From: Photobacterium damselae
GTDB lineage: Bacteria > Pseudomonadota > Gammaproteobacteria > Enterobacterales > Vibrionaceae
Reading direction: 5' to 3'
Assembly: GCF_003026815.1 (NCBI RefSeq)
Contig: NZ_PYOG01000020.1
Location: forward strand, 1 to 64,000
Length of the DNA stretch: 64,000 bases
A program made the translations under genes and the position numbers. How positions within the stretch are numbered: position 1 is the stretch's first letter; each line of letters begins with the position of its first letter. This document shows, piece after piece, positions 52,395 through 61,281 of this stretch. Under the pieces are notes generated by a model. That model did no database searches and had not been told where the DNA came from. It saw nothing but the letters and a program-made list of their open reading frames with translations.

Positions 52395-52475
52395 AAAGAG
52401 ATGAAATTGTTGCAGTTACAGCAAGCTAGTCATAGAGCGTAATCGAAATTTGATAACAGAATGGGAGAAGTAATT

Positions 52476-52973
52476 ATGGACAACGATCTCTTACCTGATT
52501 TATGTGATGCGTATGAAGATAAAATATTGTGGCTTCCTGTGACTTGGCAAGATTATGGTGGAAAATCGGTATTTTCTGGACAGATCGTAACGTTACGTTG
52601 CTTTGAGGATAACAGTTTAGTTCGAGATATTTTGTCGCGGCCGGGTAAAGGGAAGGTTTTAGTAATTGATGGACACGGTTCTGTTAATCGAGCCCTACTT
52701 GGTGATCAACTGGCACTATTGGCGGTGCAAAATGAGTGGCAAGGCATTGTTGTTTATGGTGCGGTTCGTGATGTGGTGACTTTATCTGGTTTAAACTTAG
52801 GGATAAAAGCTCTTGGTGTTTGTCCCCTAAAAACGTTAAAGCGTCAAAGTGGTGAAGAAAATGTGATGCTCTCTTTTGCCGATTGTCGTATTTTCCCTGG
52901 TGATCACTTATATGCGGATCAAAATGGAATCATTGTTACGCCTCACCCTTTACCTAATATTGTTGAGCAATGA
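52476..52973 (+). CDS. rraA: Ribonuclease E activity regulator RraA
   Basis: A 165-aa protein of the RraA fold, a trimer that binds RNase E and lowers its activity. Typical stretches are VVYGAVRDVVTLSGLNLGIKALG (about 93-115), including the family's G-x-x-RD, and FPGDHLYADQNGIIV near the C-terminus. Related proteins of this fold can be aldolases, but the length and the VRDV context fit RraA. ATG 52476 has GGGAG upstream; the longer frame from 52461 starts on the RBS itself and is rejected. It ends 7 bases before the convergent gene at 52981. Confidence 0.93.
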   Translation: MDNDLLPDLCDAYEDKILWLPVTWQDYGGKSVFSGQIVTLRCFEDNSLVRDILSRPGKGKVLVIDGHGSVNRALLGDQLALLAVQNEWQGIVVYGAVRDVVTLSGLNLGIKALGVCPLKTLKRQSGEENVMLSFADCRIFPGDHLYADQNGIIVTPHPLPNIVEQ

Positions 52974-52980
52974 TTCGCAC

Positions 52981-53448
52981 TCAAAAGCGAAAGCCTAATC
53001 CCAGTGCCACTACCTGTTCAATATCTTGATAATCAACCGTTGCATTTAAGTTAAGCTGCTCTGTAAGTTGATATTGGCTCGATAGTTCCATGCCTAATTG
53101 AGTCTGTTGCTCTGTCGAGGTCGATGTTAATGCACTATTAATACTGATTCGCGGGGATAGATGATATTTAATGCCAGAGAGTAGGCCGTGGGATGCCTGC
53201 TGTTGTTTGGATGATGATGTGAGTCGAGAGCTCAGATAGAGTTGGATATTAGCTCCTAGATGGTATTGATAACCGCTTTCTATTTGCCACACATCGAACT
53301 GTTTAGCCCCGCCAGATTGGGAGGATAAATACCAACCATGAGTTGATTGATGCACTCCTGTATCGTAATCAATAAATTCATCAAATTCAGCAGCACTCAA
53401 GGATGGCGCAAATAATAAGAGCGAAAGGAGCAATATTCCATAGCGCAT
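52981..53448 (-). CDS. Small secreted protein, probable outer-membrane beta-barrel, unknown function
   Basis: A 155-aa protein. Signal peptide (about 1-19, cleaving near LSA/AEF). The mature part is rich in Ser, Gln and alternating hydrophobic residues, as in beta strands (YQYHLGANIQLYLSSRL, ISINSALTSTS, LNLNATVDYQ), and ends in Phe (GLGFRF), the sorting signal of outer-membrane barrels. About eight strands are plausible. I do not recognise a family. An ATG four codons upstream is directly abutted by AAGG, so the inner ATG at 53448 is preferred. Convergent with rraA, downstream of aceK on the same strand. Confidence 0.72.
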   Translation of the reverse strand: MRYGILLLSLLLFAPSLSAAEFDEFIDYDTGVHQSTHGWYLSSQSGGAKQFDVWQIESGYQYHLGANIQLYLSSRLTSSSKQQQASHGLLSGIKYHLSPRISINSALTSTSTEQQTQLGMELSSQYQLTEQLNLNATVDYQDIEQVVALGLGFRF

Positions 53449-53558
53449 TGTCAGTACCATCCTTGTTTCATATTTCAGTCTTTTTTCATACTAGAATAAT
53501 TTTGAGAGAAACGGCAATTCTAACTATGAGAATAATGACTAAATTGTGCTTTTTGTGA

Positions 53559-55283
53559 TTAAGTTAACTTCGGTAAAAGCTTATGGTGATTTTGATATGG
53601 ATACACATCTTCAAGTTTTCCTTGTTTAATATTTTGTTGAAGTTGCTGCCAAAAACTGGCTTCAAAGAGATCGCCATGCAAAAGTTCAAACAGTTTTCTT
53701 ACTTGCGGGTTAGGAACCAGAAAAGTTGGAAATTCTTCGGGAAAAACATCATTAGGTCCAACGCTATACCAAGGCTCAGCTGCTAATTCGTCTTCTGGGT
53801 ATCGAGGCGGTGGAATACGACGGAAATTAACTTCGGTCATATAACTGATTTCATCATAATCATAGAACACAACGCGCTTATGACGTGTAACACCAAAGTT
53901 TTTAAATAGCATATCGCCAGGGAAAATATTGGCTGCGGCAAGCTGCTTAATCGCCGTTCCATATTCATTAATCGCGTGGTAGATATCGACCTCTGTTGCC
54001 GTTTCAATATAAAGATTAAGTGGCACCATACGCCTTTCCATATACAGGTGATCAATGAGGATTTCATCATCGCAAATATGGACAATACTTGGGGCTACCT
54101 CTTGTAACTCTTCTAATAATTCATCACTGAATCGATGTTTAGGAAAGCTGAAATTTCGGTATTCTTGGGTATCTGCCATTCTCCCCACTCGATCATGCTC
54201 TTTAACCAGTAAATATTTCTCTTTTACTGTGTTATGACGAATATCTTTTTGTGGGGCAAAGGTGTCTTTAATAATTTTAAAAACAAAATCATAGGATGGC
54301 AGAGTAAAGACTGACATCACCATGCCTTTTACCCCAGGCGCAAGAATAAATTGATCATTAGATTGGGCTAAATGATGAATGAAATCGCGATAGAGTTCAG
54401 TTTTCGCGTGTTTTTGGCAGCCAATGGCAGTGTAGAGCTCTGCTAGGGTTTTATTGGGCATTAACTGCGCTAAGAACCGGACTAAAGCAGCTGGGGCTGG
54501 GGCGTAAACCATAAAATAGGAACGAGCAAAACCAAAAATAATACTGACATCATTAACATCACAAATACAGGCATCAATATAGAGCGATTGGCCGTGATGA
54601 TTGAGGATTGGCAAAACAATAGGAGAGGTCGTATGGTCTGAAAATTGCAGCTGACCAACCAGATAGGCGGCTTTGTTGCGGTAAAACGGTTCACGAATTA
54701 ATTCTATGTGACTTAACAAGGTTAATCTCTCACCAAACTCTTGTTGTAAATGCTCGATTAAAAGCGTGATATCGTTGGTTTGATCTCGCCATGATAAGGT
54801 AAAGGGGGTGTCATTTAATAAGCGTTGTAATAACTGTTCTAACGAGTCTTGATAATGATAAATCCGAGTTAAATTAGTTGGATAAATAGGAATGCGTTGC
54901 TGTTGGGAGCTATCGACGAACAGTTTATCGGGAGCGATATGTTTATGTTGAAAAATACGACAATAGACCGAGTTAAAAAAACTTTCTGCAATATCGTATC
55001 TTGGGTAATCGATCAGTAAGTCTTCGTAAGCCGCTTTGACTTGAGTAATAAAATTTTGATTATTATAACGCTCGCCAACCATAGCTTGTATCTGATGGGT
55101 AACCAGCCCAACATGATGATCGTAAAAATGGATTCGAGCTTTTAATGCGTGGTGAACATCAGGCCACAGTTGCTGCTCAAATCGAGCTTGAGCGCCAGCA
55201 GTCACATCGAGAAAGCGACCGTACATGGCATCAAAACCTTGCAATATGGTTTGTGCGGCGAGTAAATCCATTTTAGCTGCCAT
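53559..55283 (-). CDS. aceK: Isocitrate dehydrogenase kinase/phosphatase AceK
   Basis: A 574-aa bifunctional enzyme that phosphorylates isocitrate dehydrogenase to divert isocitrate into the glyoxylate shunt and dephosphorylates it again. The ATP-binding loop [10 protein letters not shown] lies near residues 315-325, followed by FVFKIIKD with the ATP lysine, and catalytic Asp residues in DMLFKNFGV and FYDYDEIS. Length matches E. coli AceK. The frame is open 21 codons further up; ATG 55283 is preferred because AGGAG lies 6 bases before it. The shunt genes aceB and aceA are not beside it, in contrast to the enterobacterial aceBAK operon. Confidence 0.95.
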   Translation of the reverse strand: MAAKMDLLAAQTILQGFDAMYGRFLDVTAGAQARFEQQLWPDVHHALKARIHFYDHHVGLVTHQIQAMVGERYNNQNFITQVKAAYEDLLIDYPRYDIAESFFNSVYCRIFQHKHIAPDKLFVDSSQQQRIPIYPTNLTRIYHYQDSLEQLLQRLLNDTPFTLSWRDQTNDITLLIEHLQQEFGERLTLLSHIELIREPFYRNKAAYLVGQLQFSDHTTSPIVLPILNHHGQSLYIDACICDVNDVSIIFGFARSYFMVYAPAPAALVRFLAQLMPNKTLAELYTAIGCQKHAKTELYRDFIHHLAQSNDQFILAPGVKGMVMSVFTLPSYDFVFKIIKDTFAPQKDIRHNTVKEKYLLVKEHDRVGRMADTQEYRNFSFPKHRFSDELLEELQEVAPSIVHICDDEILIDHLYMERRMVPLNLYIETATEVDIYHAINEYGTAIKQLAAANIFPGDMLFKNFGVTRHKRVVFYDYDEISYMTEVNFRRIPPPRYPEDELAAEPWYSVGPNDVFPEEFPTFLVPNPQVRKLFELLHGDLFEASFWQQLQQNIKQGKLEDVYPYQNHHKLLPKLT

Positions 55284-55390
55284 GACGCTCTCCTGATTCT
55301 TGTCCATTTTTAGTGTAGTTAGAGTTTTATTTACTCCACATACCAACTACGAGATTACTCGATTATTTTTGCATCAAAGTCAAAACAATG

Positions 55391-55419
55391 TTGACTCAAG
55401 CGAATTAATTCGGTAAACG
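55391..55419 (+). promoter_or_regulatory. Possible thr operon promoter
   Basis: -35 TTGACT (55391-55396), 17-base spacer, -10 TAAACG (55414-55419, weak). It lies 38 bases before the thrL start, a fitting place for a leader transcript. Confidence 0.4.
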
Positions 55420-55456
55420 TAAAAAGAATAAATCAATTTGGTTAAGAAAAACTAAC

Positions 55457-55525
55457 ATGTTTAACGTATTCAGCACAATCACAATCATGATTACCACTAA
55501 CACAATGGGTGTCGGTGCGGGCTGA
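55457..55525 (+). CDS. thrL: thr operon leader peptide
   Basis: A 22-residue frame too short for usual gene calling. The central run STITIMITTNT holds five Thr and three Ile within eleven residues, the two amino acids that signal in thr attenuation, and the end MGVGAG resembles the E. coli leader end GNGAG. The stop overlaps the antiterminator strand. Ribosome stalling at these codons when charged tRNA-Thr or tRNA-Ile is short would free the antiterminator and let thrABC be read. Confidence 0.92.
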   Translation: MFNVFSTITIMITTNTMGVGAG

Positions 55526-55582
55526 TTTACGCAGAATTTAACATCAAGCCCGCAACTCTTAACCGAGGCGCGGGCTTTTTTG
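55516..55582 (+). terminator. thr attenuator (antiterminator and terminator)
   Basis: Terminator: AAGCCCGC (55546-55553) pairs with GCGGGCTT (55570-55577), then a T run to 55581. Competing antiterminator: TGCGGGCT (55516-55523), inside the end of thrL, is perfectly complementary to AGCCCGCA (55547-55554). The two structures share the same strand and exclude each other, the classical attenuation arrangement. Confidence 0.92.
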
Positions 55583-55654
55583 TAAATGGACTTCACTTAA
55601 GACATCTCACTATGAGTTGTTAAGAAATAGATTACAGACAGGGAGAGTAAGTTG

Positions 55655-58114
55655 ATGCGAGTATTGAAGTTTGGTGGATCATCGTTAGCTGATGCAGAGC
55701 GGTTTTTACGTGCTGCGGATATTATTGCCAGTAATGCTCAGCAAGAGGATGTCGCGGTAGTGTTATCGGCTCCTGGGAAGGTCACCAATAAACTGGTCGA
55801 AATTATTGATAATACGGTTGAGTCTGGGGATGCATCTGAGCAGATCGAACAGTTAATTGCTACGTTTGAACAATTATTTATTGGCTTAAAAGAGTTGGTA
55901 CCAGAACTTGATATTGCTTTGCTTCGTGCCAAATTGGCCAGTTCTTTAACTCAGCTAAAGCAATATGTTCACGGTATGCAATTACTGGGTCTGTGTCCGG
56001 ATAATGTGTATGCCAAAGTGATCAGCAAGGGAGAGCGGCTCTCTATTGTAACTATGCAGGCGGTGTTAGAAACAAAAGGTCAGCCAGCAGCACTTATCGA
56101 TCCTGTTGAATATCTTAAAGCCAGTGATGATTATTTAGAGGCCAGTGTTGATATTGAAGCGTCGACTCAAAGTTTTGTCAAACAGCCTCTAGTCGCCGGT
56201 GTTGTACATATCATGCCAGGATTTACAGCCGGTAACAGTAAAGGTGAGTTAGTTACGCTCGGTCGTAATGGTTCGGATTATTCCGCTGCGGTTTTGGCTG
56301 CCTGCTTACGTGCCGATTGCTGTGAAATTTGGACGGATGTCGATGGGGTTTATAGCTGTGATCCTCGTTTAGTTCCTGATGCTCGTTTATTGAACTCTTT
56401 AAGTTATCAAGAGGCAATGGAACTCTCTTATTTTGGCGCGTCAGTTCTGCATCCAAAAACCATTGCTCCAATTGCTCAATTTCATATCCCTTGTCTGATT
56501 AAAAACAGTTTCCGTCCTCAAGCTCCTGGTACTTTGATCGGTCAAGATAATGGTGAAGATAATTTAGCGGTTAAAGGTATCACGACGTTAAAAGATCTTA
56601 CAATGGTCAATGTTTCCGGACCTGGAATGAAAGGTATGGTAGGAATGGCGGCTCGTGTTTTTGGCACCATGTCGGCTGCGGGTATTTCTATTGTACTGAT
56701 CACCCAATCTTCATCGGAATATAGCATCAGCTTTTGCATTGAAACCGAGGATAAACGGGCAGCACAACAAGCACTTCGTAGCGGGTTTGAATTAGAACTT
56801 AAAGAAGGGCTACTAGAGCCTGTTGAGTTTATTGATGATCTTGCCATTGTTACGCTAGTTGGAGACGGTATGCGAACTTCTCGTGGTGTGGCATCTCGCT
56901 TTTTTACTGCGCTAGCTGAAGTGGAAGTCAATATTGTTGCCATTGCTCAAGGCTCTTCAGAACGAGCGATCTCTGCCGTTGTGCCACAAGATAAAGTCTC
57001 TGAATCGGTGAAAGCGTGTCATGAGAATTTATTTAATAGTCAGCACTATTTGGATGTTTTTGTTATTGGTGTTGGTGGTGTTGGTGGTGAGCTGGTTGAT
57101 CAAATTGCGCGCCAACAAACCAAATTGGCCGACAGTGGAATCGTGATTCGAGTCTGTGGTTTAGCCAATAGCAAAGGCTTATTGCTCAACAGTCGTGGTG
57201 TGGATTTACAGGATTGGCGAGATCAATTAGGCGCGGTTGCTGAGCCATTGAGCTTAAGTCGTATGACGCAGCTGGTGAAAAGAAATCATATTATCAACCC
57301 AGTTATTATCGATTGTACTTCTGATCAGGGTATTGCCGATCAGTATGTTGATTTCTTAGCTGCCGGTTTCCACGTAATTACGCCAAATAAAAAAGCCAAT
57401 ACCGCAAGCATGGCTTATTACCATCAATTGCGTCAGGCTGCGCGAGCAACTCGTCGTAAATTTATGTATGAAACAACAGTTGGAGCTGGTCTTCCTGTTA
57501 TTGAAAACTTACAAAATCTGATTGCAGCAGGTGATGAACTAGAGCGTTTTAATGGCATTTTATCGGGTTCTCTCTCTTATATCTTCGGTAAGCTTGATGA
57601 AGGCATGAGCTTTAGTGAAGCGACAACCGTTGCTCGAAACAATGGTTTTACAGAGCCGGATCCTAGAGATGATCTTTCTGGGATGGATGTTGCTCGTAAA
57701 CTATTGATTCTTGCCCGTGAAGCTGGCTTAGATTTAGAGCTAACTGATGTGGTTGTTGAGCAAGCGCTGCCGCCAGGATTTGATGATTCAGGTTCTGTTG
57801 ATGAGTTCATGGCTCGGTTGCCGCAAGGCGATGATTACTTTAAACAGCTCTCTTTAGAAGCGGCAAAAGAAGATAAAGTTCTGCGTTATGTAGGGGAAAT
57901 TGATAATGGTCACTGCAAAGTAAGAATCGCTGCAGTCGACCCAAATGATCCTATGTTCAAGATTAAAGATGGTGAAAATGCTCTGGCGTTCTACAGTCGT
58001 TATTATCAGCCAATTCCGCTGGTATTACGTGGTTATGGTGCAGGTACTGAAGTTACAGCGGCTGGGGTTTTTGCTGATTTGATGCGTACATTAGGCTGGA
58101 AGTTAGGAGTGTAA
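55655..58114 (+). CDS. thrA: Bifunctional aspartokinase I/homoserine dehydrogenase I
   Basis: An 819-aa fusion enzyme doing the first and third steps of threonine synthesis from aspartate. Aspartokinase domain (about 1-290) starts [14 protein letters not shown] with the KFGGSS signature. Two ACT regulatory domains (about 315-460) bind threonine for feedback inhibition. The homoserine dehydrogenase domain begins about 465 with NAD(P)-binding [31 protein letters not shown] is its active-site signature. The ATG follows a TTG that opens the frame. First structural gene after the attenuator, 1 base from thrB. Confidence 0.97.
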   Translation: MRVLKFGGSSLADAERFLRAADIIASNAQQEDVAVVLSAPGKVTNKLVEIIDNTVESGDASEQIEQLIATFEQLFIGLKELVPELDIALLRAKLASSLTQLKQYVHGMQLLGLCPDNVYAKVISKGERLSIVTMQAVLETKGQPAALIDPVEYLKASDDYLEASVDIEASTQSFVKQPLVAGVVHIMPGFTAGNSKGELVTLGRNGSDYSAAVLAACLRADCCEIWTDVDGVYSCDPRLVPDARLLNSLSYQEAMELSYFGASVLHPKTIAPIAQFHIPCLIKNSFRPQAPGTLIGQDNGEDNLAVKGITTLKDLTMVNVSGPGMKGMVGMAARVFGTMSAAGISIVLITQSSSEYSISFCIETEDKRAAQQALRSGFELELKEGLLEPVEFIDDLAIVTLVGDGMRTSRGVASRFFTALAEVEVNIVAIAQGSSERAISAVVPQDKVSESVKACHENLFNSQHYLDVFVIGVGGVGGELVDQIARQQTKLADSGIVIRVCGLANSKGLLLNSRGVDLQDWRDQLGAVAEPLSLSRMTQLVKRNHIINPVIIDCTSDQGIADQYVDFLAAGFHVITPNKKANTASMAYYHQLRQAARATRRKFMYETTVGAGLPVIENLQNLIAAGDELERFNGILSGSLSYIFGKLDEGMSFSEATTVARNNGFTEPDPRDDLSGMDVARKLLILAREAGLDLELTDVVVEQALPPGFDDSGSVDEFMARLPQGDDYFKQLSLEAAKEDKVLRYVGEIDNGHCKVRIAAVDPNDPMFKIKDGENALAFYSRYYQPIPLVLRGYGAGTEVTAAGVFADLMRTLGWKLGV

Positions 58115-58115
58115 C

Positions 58116-59072
58116 ATGAGTGTCGTGGTTTATGCTCCTGCATCTATCGGTAATGTCAGTGTTGGGTTCGATGTACTCGGGGCTGCTGTTTCTCCCATTG
58201 ATGGCACTCTATTGGGTGATAGAGTGGCTGTAACTGAGGGGGAACAGCCATTTGCATTACATTGTGTTGGGCGCTTTGTTGATAAATTACCGCAGCAAGC
58301 AACGGATAATATTGTTTATCGCTGTTGGCAAGTGTTTGCTCGTGAACTGGATAAACGAAATCTAGTTTTACTTCCCGTAACTGTGACACTTGAGAAAAAT
58401 ATGCCAATTGGTTCAGGGTTGGGATCCAGTGCTTGCTCTATTGTGGCTGCATTGGATGCGTTAAATCAGTTCCATGGTAACCCGCTCGATCAAGAAGCGT
58501 TGTTAGCGTTAATGGGGGAGATGGAAGGGGAGATATCAGGCAGTCTGCACTATGATAATGTGGCTCCCTGTTATCTTGGCGGTCTGCAATTTATGGTAGA
58601 GAGCCAAGATATTATAAGTCAGAGTATTCCCTGTTTTGAACACTGGTATTGGGTTATGGCCTATCCTGGTATTACGGTTTCAACAGCAGAAGCGCGAGCT
58701 ATTTTACCAGCACAATATCGGCGCCAAGATGTGATTGCTCATGGCAGACACTTAGCCGGTTTTATCCATGGTTGTTATTCGGGACAAGCGAAATTAGCAG
58801 CCAGTATGATCAAAGATGTGGTTGCAGAACCTTATCGAGAGCGTTTGCTCCCTGGGTTTAGTCAAGCCCGGGAATACGCTTTGAGTGCCGGAGCGCTTGC
58901 TTGTGGTATATCTGGGTCCGGTCCCACACTGTTTAGCATTTGTGACGATATTGAGGTTGCTCAACGAGTTGCTAAGTGGTTACAAGAACATTATGTGCAA
59001 AATGAACAAGGATTTGTCCATGTTTGTCGGCTTGATAAGCAAGGCTCAAAAATGACAGGAAGTGATTTATAA
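58116..59072 (+). CDS. thrB: Homoserine kinase
   Basis: A 318-aa GHMP kinase that phosphorylates homoserine. Starts [25 protein letters not shown]; the ATP-binding loop [21 protein letters not shown] lies at about 91-111, and [12 protein letters not shown] at about 264-275 is the third GHMP motif. One base separates it from thrA, and its stop directly abuts the thrC start, so the three genes are read as one unit. Confidence 0.97.
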   Translation: MSVVVYAPASIGNVSVGFDVLGAAVSPIDGTLLGDRVAVTEGEQPFALHCVGRFVDKLPQQATDNIVYRCWQVFARELDKRNLVLLPVTVTLEKNMPIGSGLGSSACSIVAALDALNQFHGNPLDQEALLALMGEMEGEISGSLHYDNVAPCYLGGLQFMVESQDIISQSIPCFEHWYWVMAYPGITVSTAEARAILPAQYRRQDVIAHGRHLAGFIHGCYSGQAKLAASMIKDVVAEPYRERLLPGFSQAREYALSAGALACGISGSGPTLFSICDDIEVAQRVAKWLQEHYVQNEQGFVHVCRLDKQGSKMTGSDL

Positions 59073-60371
59073 ATGAAATTAGTGAATTTAAAAGAACCTC
59101 AGCAGCAGGTTTCTTTCTCGTATGCAGTACAAAATGGACTTGGTCGACAGCAGGGGCTTTTCTTTCCAGATACATTGCCGATTTTTGATGATATTGACGC
59201 ATTACTTGAACTCGATTTTGTCACTCGCAGTAGTAAGATTTTATCTGCCTTTATTGGTGAGGAATTATCTTCACAGCAGGTAAGTCAATTGGTTGATGCC
59301 GCTTTTCAATTCTCAGCTCCAATTACTAAGGTCAGTGACAATACCTATGCCCTAGAGCTCTTTCATGGTCCAACCTTAGCGTTTAAAGATTTTGGCGGTC
59401 GTTTTATGGCGCAGTCTTTGGCTGCTGTGACGGGGGATGATGGCAAGATTACTATTTTAACGGCCACTTCTGGGGATACTGGTGCGGCTGTTGCTCATGC
59501 ATTTTATGGTATGGACAACATCCAAGTAGTGATTTTGTATCCGAAAGGCAAAATCAGTCCATTACAAGAAAAGCTATTTTGTACGCTAGGTAAAAACATT
59601 ACAACGGTGGCGATAGATGGCACCTTTGATGATTGCCAAGCATTAGTGAAACAAGCATTTGATGATCCAACTCTGCGAGCCGATATCGGGCTTAACTCTG
59701 CTAATTCCATTAATATTAGTCGATTGTTGGCTCAGGTCTGTTATTACTTTGAAGCGGTCGCACAATTACCTCTAACTGAGCGCCAAGAGCTGGTGATTTC
59801 AGTGCCAAGTGGTAATTTTGGTAATTTGACGGCTGGATTATTAGCTAAAGCTATAGGGCTTCCCGTTAAACGCTTTATTGCTGCTACTAACGTCAATGAT
59901 ACGGTCCCCCGTTATTTGCAAACAGGAATTTGGCAGCCTAAAACAACCATACCAACGATTTCTAATGCAATGGATGTGAGTCAGCCAAATAACTGGCCGC
60001 GGATTGAAGCGCTATGCCAACAGCAAGGTTGGGGACTGGAAACTTTAGGTTATGGTGCGGTTACTGATCAGCAAAGTGCGGAAACCTTGCATCAATTACA
60101 GCAATTAGGCTATCTGTGTGAGCCTCATGGAGCGATTGCATATCGAGTGTTAAATGAGCAGTTGCAGCCAGGAGAAACAGGCCTCTTTTTATGTACGGCA
60201 CATCCAGCTAAGTTTAAAGAAGTTGTTGATGATATCCTAGCGATAGATATACCACTACCAGAACCACTAGCAAAACATAATGTATTACCTTTGCTCTCTC
60301 TTGAGCGTGGTAATGATTTTGCTGACATTGCGGCAATTTTATATTCCGTCCAGCCTGAGAAAAAAGAGTAG
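59073..60371 (+). CDS. thrC: Threonine synthase
   Basis: A 432-aa PLP enzyme converting phosphohomoserine to threonine, E. coli-type short class. The PLP lysine is K105 in TLAFKDFGG, and the phosphate-binding loop is SVPSGNFGNLTAG (about 247-259). Its ATG follows the thrB TAA with no gap. Ends before a strong hairpin shared with grcA. Confidence 0.97.
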   Translation: MKLVNLKEPQQQVSFSYAVQNGLGRQQGLFFPDTLPIFDDIDALLELDFVTRSSKILSAFIGEELSSQQVSQLVDAAFQFSAPITKVSDNTYALELFHGPTLAFKDFGGRFMAQSLAAVTGDDGKITILTATSGDTGAAVAHAFYGMDNIQVVILYPKGKISPLQEKLFCTLGKNITTVAIDGTFDDCQALVKQAFDDPTLRADIGLNSANSINISRLLAQVCYYFEAVAQLPLTERQELVISVPSGNFGNLTAGLLAKAIGLPVKRFIAATNVNDTVPRYLQTGIWQPKTTIPTISNAMDVSQPNNWPRIEALCQQQGWGLETLGYGAVTDQQSAETLHQLQQLGYLCEPHGAIAYRVLNEQLQPGETGLFLCTAHPAKFKEVVDDILAIDIPLPEPLAKHNVLPLLSLERGNDFADIAAILYSVQPEKKE

Positions 60372-60456
60372 GGTAGATGTAAAATTCAAGTGTAGAGAGG
60401 TCGATTTGGCTTCTCTATTTTTGATTAATACTTTTTATCAATGGCATAAAAAAGAC

Positions 60457-60492
60457 ATAAAAAAACGGCACCTAATGAAAGGTGCCGTTTCT
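60457..60492. terminator. Bidirectional terminator between thrC and grcA
   Basis: 10-bp stem AAACGGCACC (60463-60472)/GGTGCCGTTT (60481-60490), 8-base loop. The long A run on the left gives a strong T tail on the minus strand for grcA; the plus-strand tail TTTCTATTT is weaker but usable for thrC. Confidence 0.92.
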
Positions 60493-60538
60493 ATTTATAT
60501 TAGCGCAATCTTAGTAATGCGCTTTCAACTAACAAATA

Positions 60539-60916
60539 TTATAGGCTGTTAGTGAAAGTACGAGAGATAACGTCGCGCTGCTGTTCTGGAGTTAGAGAGT
60601 TAAAGCGTACAGCATAACCAGATACACGGATAGTTAGCTGTGGGTATAGTTCAGGGTGCTTAACTGCTTCTTCTAGAGTTTCGCGCTTAAGAACGTTTAC
60701 GTTTAGGTGCTGACCGCCTTCAATCTTAGCTGGAGCTTCGATTGCTAGTTCGCGGTACTCGATGTCACCTAGGTCTGCTGCAGGAACTACTTGATCTGCT
60801 TCGAAACCAGCAGCTGCTACTACACAACGCGCTTCATTTGTTTCGCTATCTAGGATCCAGATAGTATTTAGTAGTGCTTCGTTAGCTGCTTTAGTAATTT
60901 GAATACCAGTGATCAT
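60539..60916 (-). CDS. grcA: Autonomous glycyl radical cofactor GrcA (YfiD)
   Basis: A 125-aa protein like the C-terminal domain of pyruvate formate-lyase. It replaces an oxygen-cleaved lyase end by carrying the glycyl radical itself. The radical glycine is G100 in RVSGYAVRF. The rest ([19 protein letters not shown]) is typical of the family. It is induced under low oxygen, and the upstream region has an FNR-type promoter with two sites. Monocistronic. Confidence 0.96.
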   Translation of the reverse strand: MITGIQITKAANEALLNTIWILDSETNEARCVVAAAGFEADQVVPAADLGDIEYRELAIEAPAKIEGGQHLNVNVLKRETLEEAVKHPELYPQLTIRVSGYAVRFNSLTPEQQRDVISRTFTNSL

Positions 60917-60972
60917 GACTTTTTCTCCACAGGGATGTTGTTAATTTTTTCAATTTTTGTCTTGAGCTACGT

Positions 60973-61016
60973 ATTATATAACCGTAAGTGTGGTTTCACG
61001 TATTGATATAGATCAA
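60973..61016 (-). promoter_or_regulatory. FNR-dependent promoter of grcA
   Basis: Minus-strand -10 TATAAT (60973-60978) and consensus FNR box TTGAT-ATAG-ATCAA (61003-61016). The start point would be near 60967, so the FNR box centre is at about -42, the class II activator position. No -35 is needed in that arrangement. Confidence 0.8.
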
Positions 61017-61055
61017 TTTACCACAAAAAACATTAAAATCAATAGGGCTATTTCT

Positions 61056-61069
61056 TTGCGTTAAATCAA
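61056..61069 (-). promoter_or_regulatory. Second, upstream FNR-like box of grcA
   Basis: TTGCG-TTAA-ATCAA, eight of ten consensus bases, centred exactly 53 bp upstream of the first box. E. coli yfiD has FNR sites at -40.5 and -93.5, the same 53-bp separation, where the upstream site tempers activation. Confidence 0.65.
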
Positions 61070-61133
61070 ATTAAGTGCATTTTTACTAGCCTTCAATGAA
61101 TGTTATATTCTTTAAAAAATAATTTATAAGTAT

Positions 61134-61157
61134 AAATGTAGTAAATTTACTACATTT
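61134..61157. promoter_or_regulatory. Perfect 24-bp palindrome, operator candidate
   Basis: Half site AAATGTAGTAAA is followed directly by its exact reverse complement. It lies about 94 bases upstream of the predicted nfo start point and about 180 bases upstream of that of grcA. No regulator is recognised; the ends AAATGT/ACATTT recall Zur sites but the spacing differs. Confidence 0.6.
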
Positions 61158-61248
61158 TACAGGTGGATAATGGGGCGTATTACGGAGAAAGAGGGACTTA
61201 TTTCGTGATTATGTTGTAATTCTTGTTATAAAAAAACATGTCTAAAAG

Positions 61249-61264
61249 TGTGATTCTTGTCACA
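61249..61264 (+). promoter_or_regulatory. Perfect CRP-binding site in the nfo leader
   Basis: TGTGA-TTCTTG-TCACA matches all ten core positions. It ends 17 bases before the nfo ATG and lies downstream of the predicted extended -10 (61227-61232), so binding would more likely repress than activate nfo unless another promoter is used. Confidence 0.75.
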
Positions 61265-61281
61265 TATAAAAAGAGGTGAAA

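Larger units (their letters stand above)
51813..52475. promoter_or_regulatory. Divergent regulatory region arcA/rraA
   Basis: Gap of 663 bases, AT-rich. It contains a consensus FNR box (52107-52120) and a 22-bp near-palindrome (52373-52394). A 75-codon plus-strand frame (51845-52072) has no RBS and biased composition and is not taken as a gene. An sRNA in this gap cannot be excluded but no terminator-like hairpin was seen. Confidence 0.45.
60917..61281. promoter_or_regulatory. Divergent regulatory region grcA/nfo
   Basis: 365 bases packed with sites: the grcA -10 (60973-60978, minus), FNR boxes at 61003-61016 and 61056-61069, a perfect 24-bp palindrome (61134-61157), an extended -10 for nfo (TGTTATAAA, 61224-61232) and a perfect CRP site (61249-61264). 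Confidence 0.7.

Noticed and set aside
52828..52840. TAAAAACGTTAAA inside rraA, like the chitin-promoter motif
   Set aside because: Within coding sequence (Leu-Lys-Thr-Leu-Lys) and away from any chitin gene; taken as chance but noted as background for the motif.
56542..56943. 133-codon open frame antisense to thrA
   Set aside because: Ser/Thr-rich composition typical of an antisense shadow, no RBS, and it lies wholly within the conserved ACT region of thrA.
60280..60552. 90-codon frame across the thrC end and the terminator
   Set aside because: Runs out of frame through thrC and through the terminator hairpin, so it is a chance frame.
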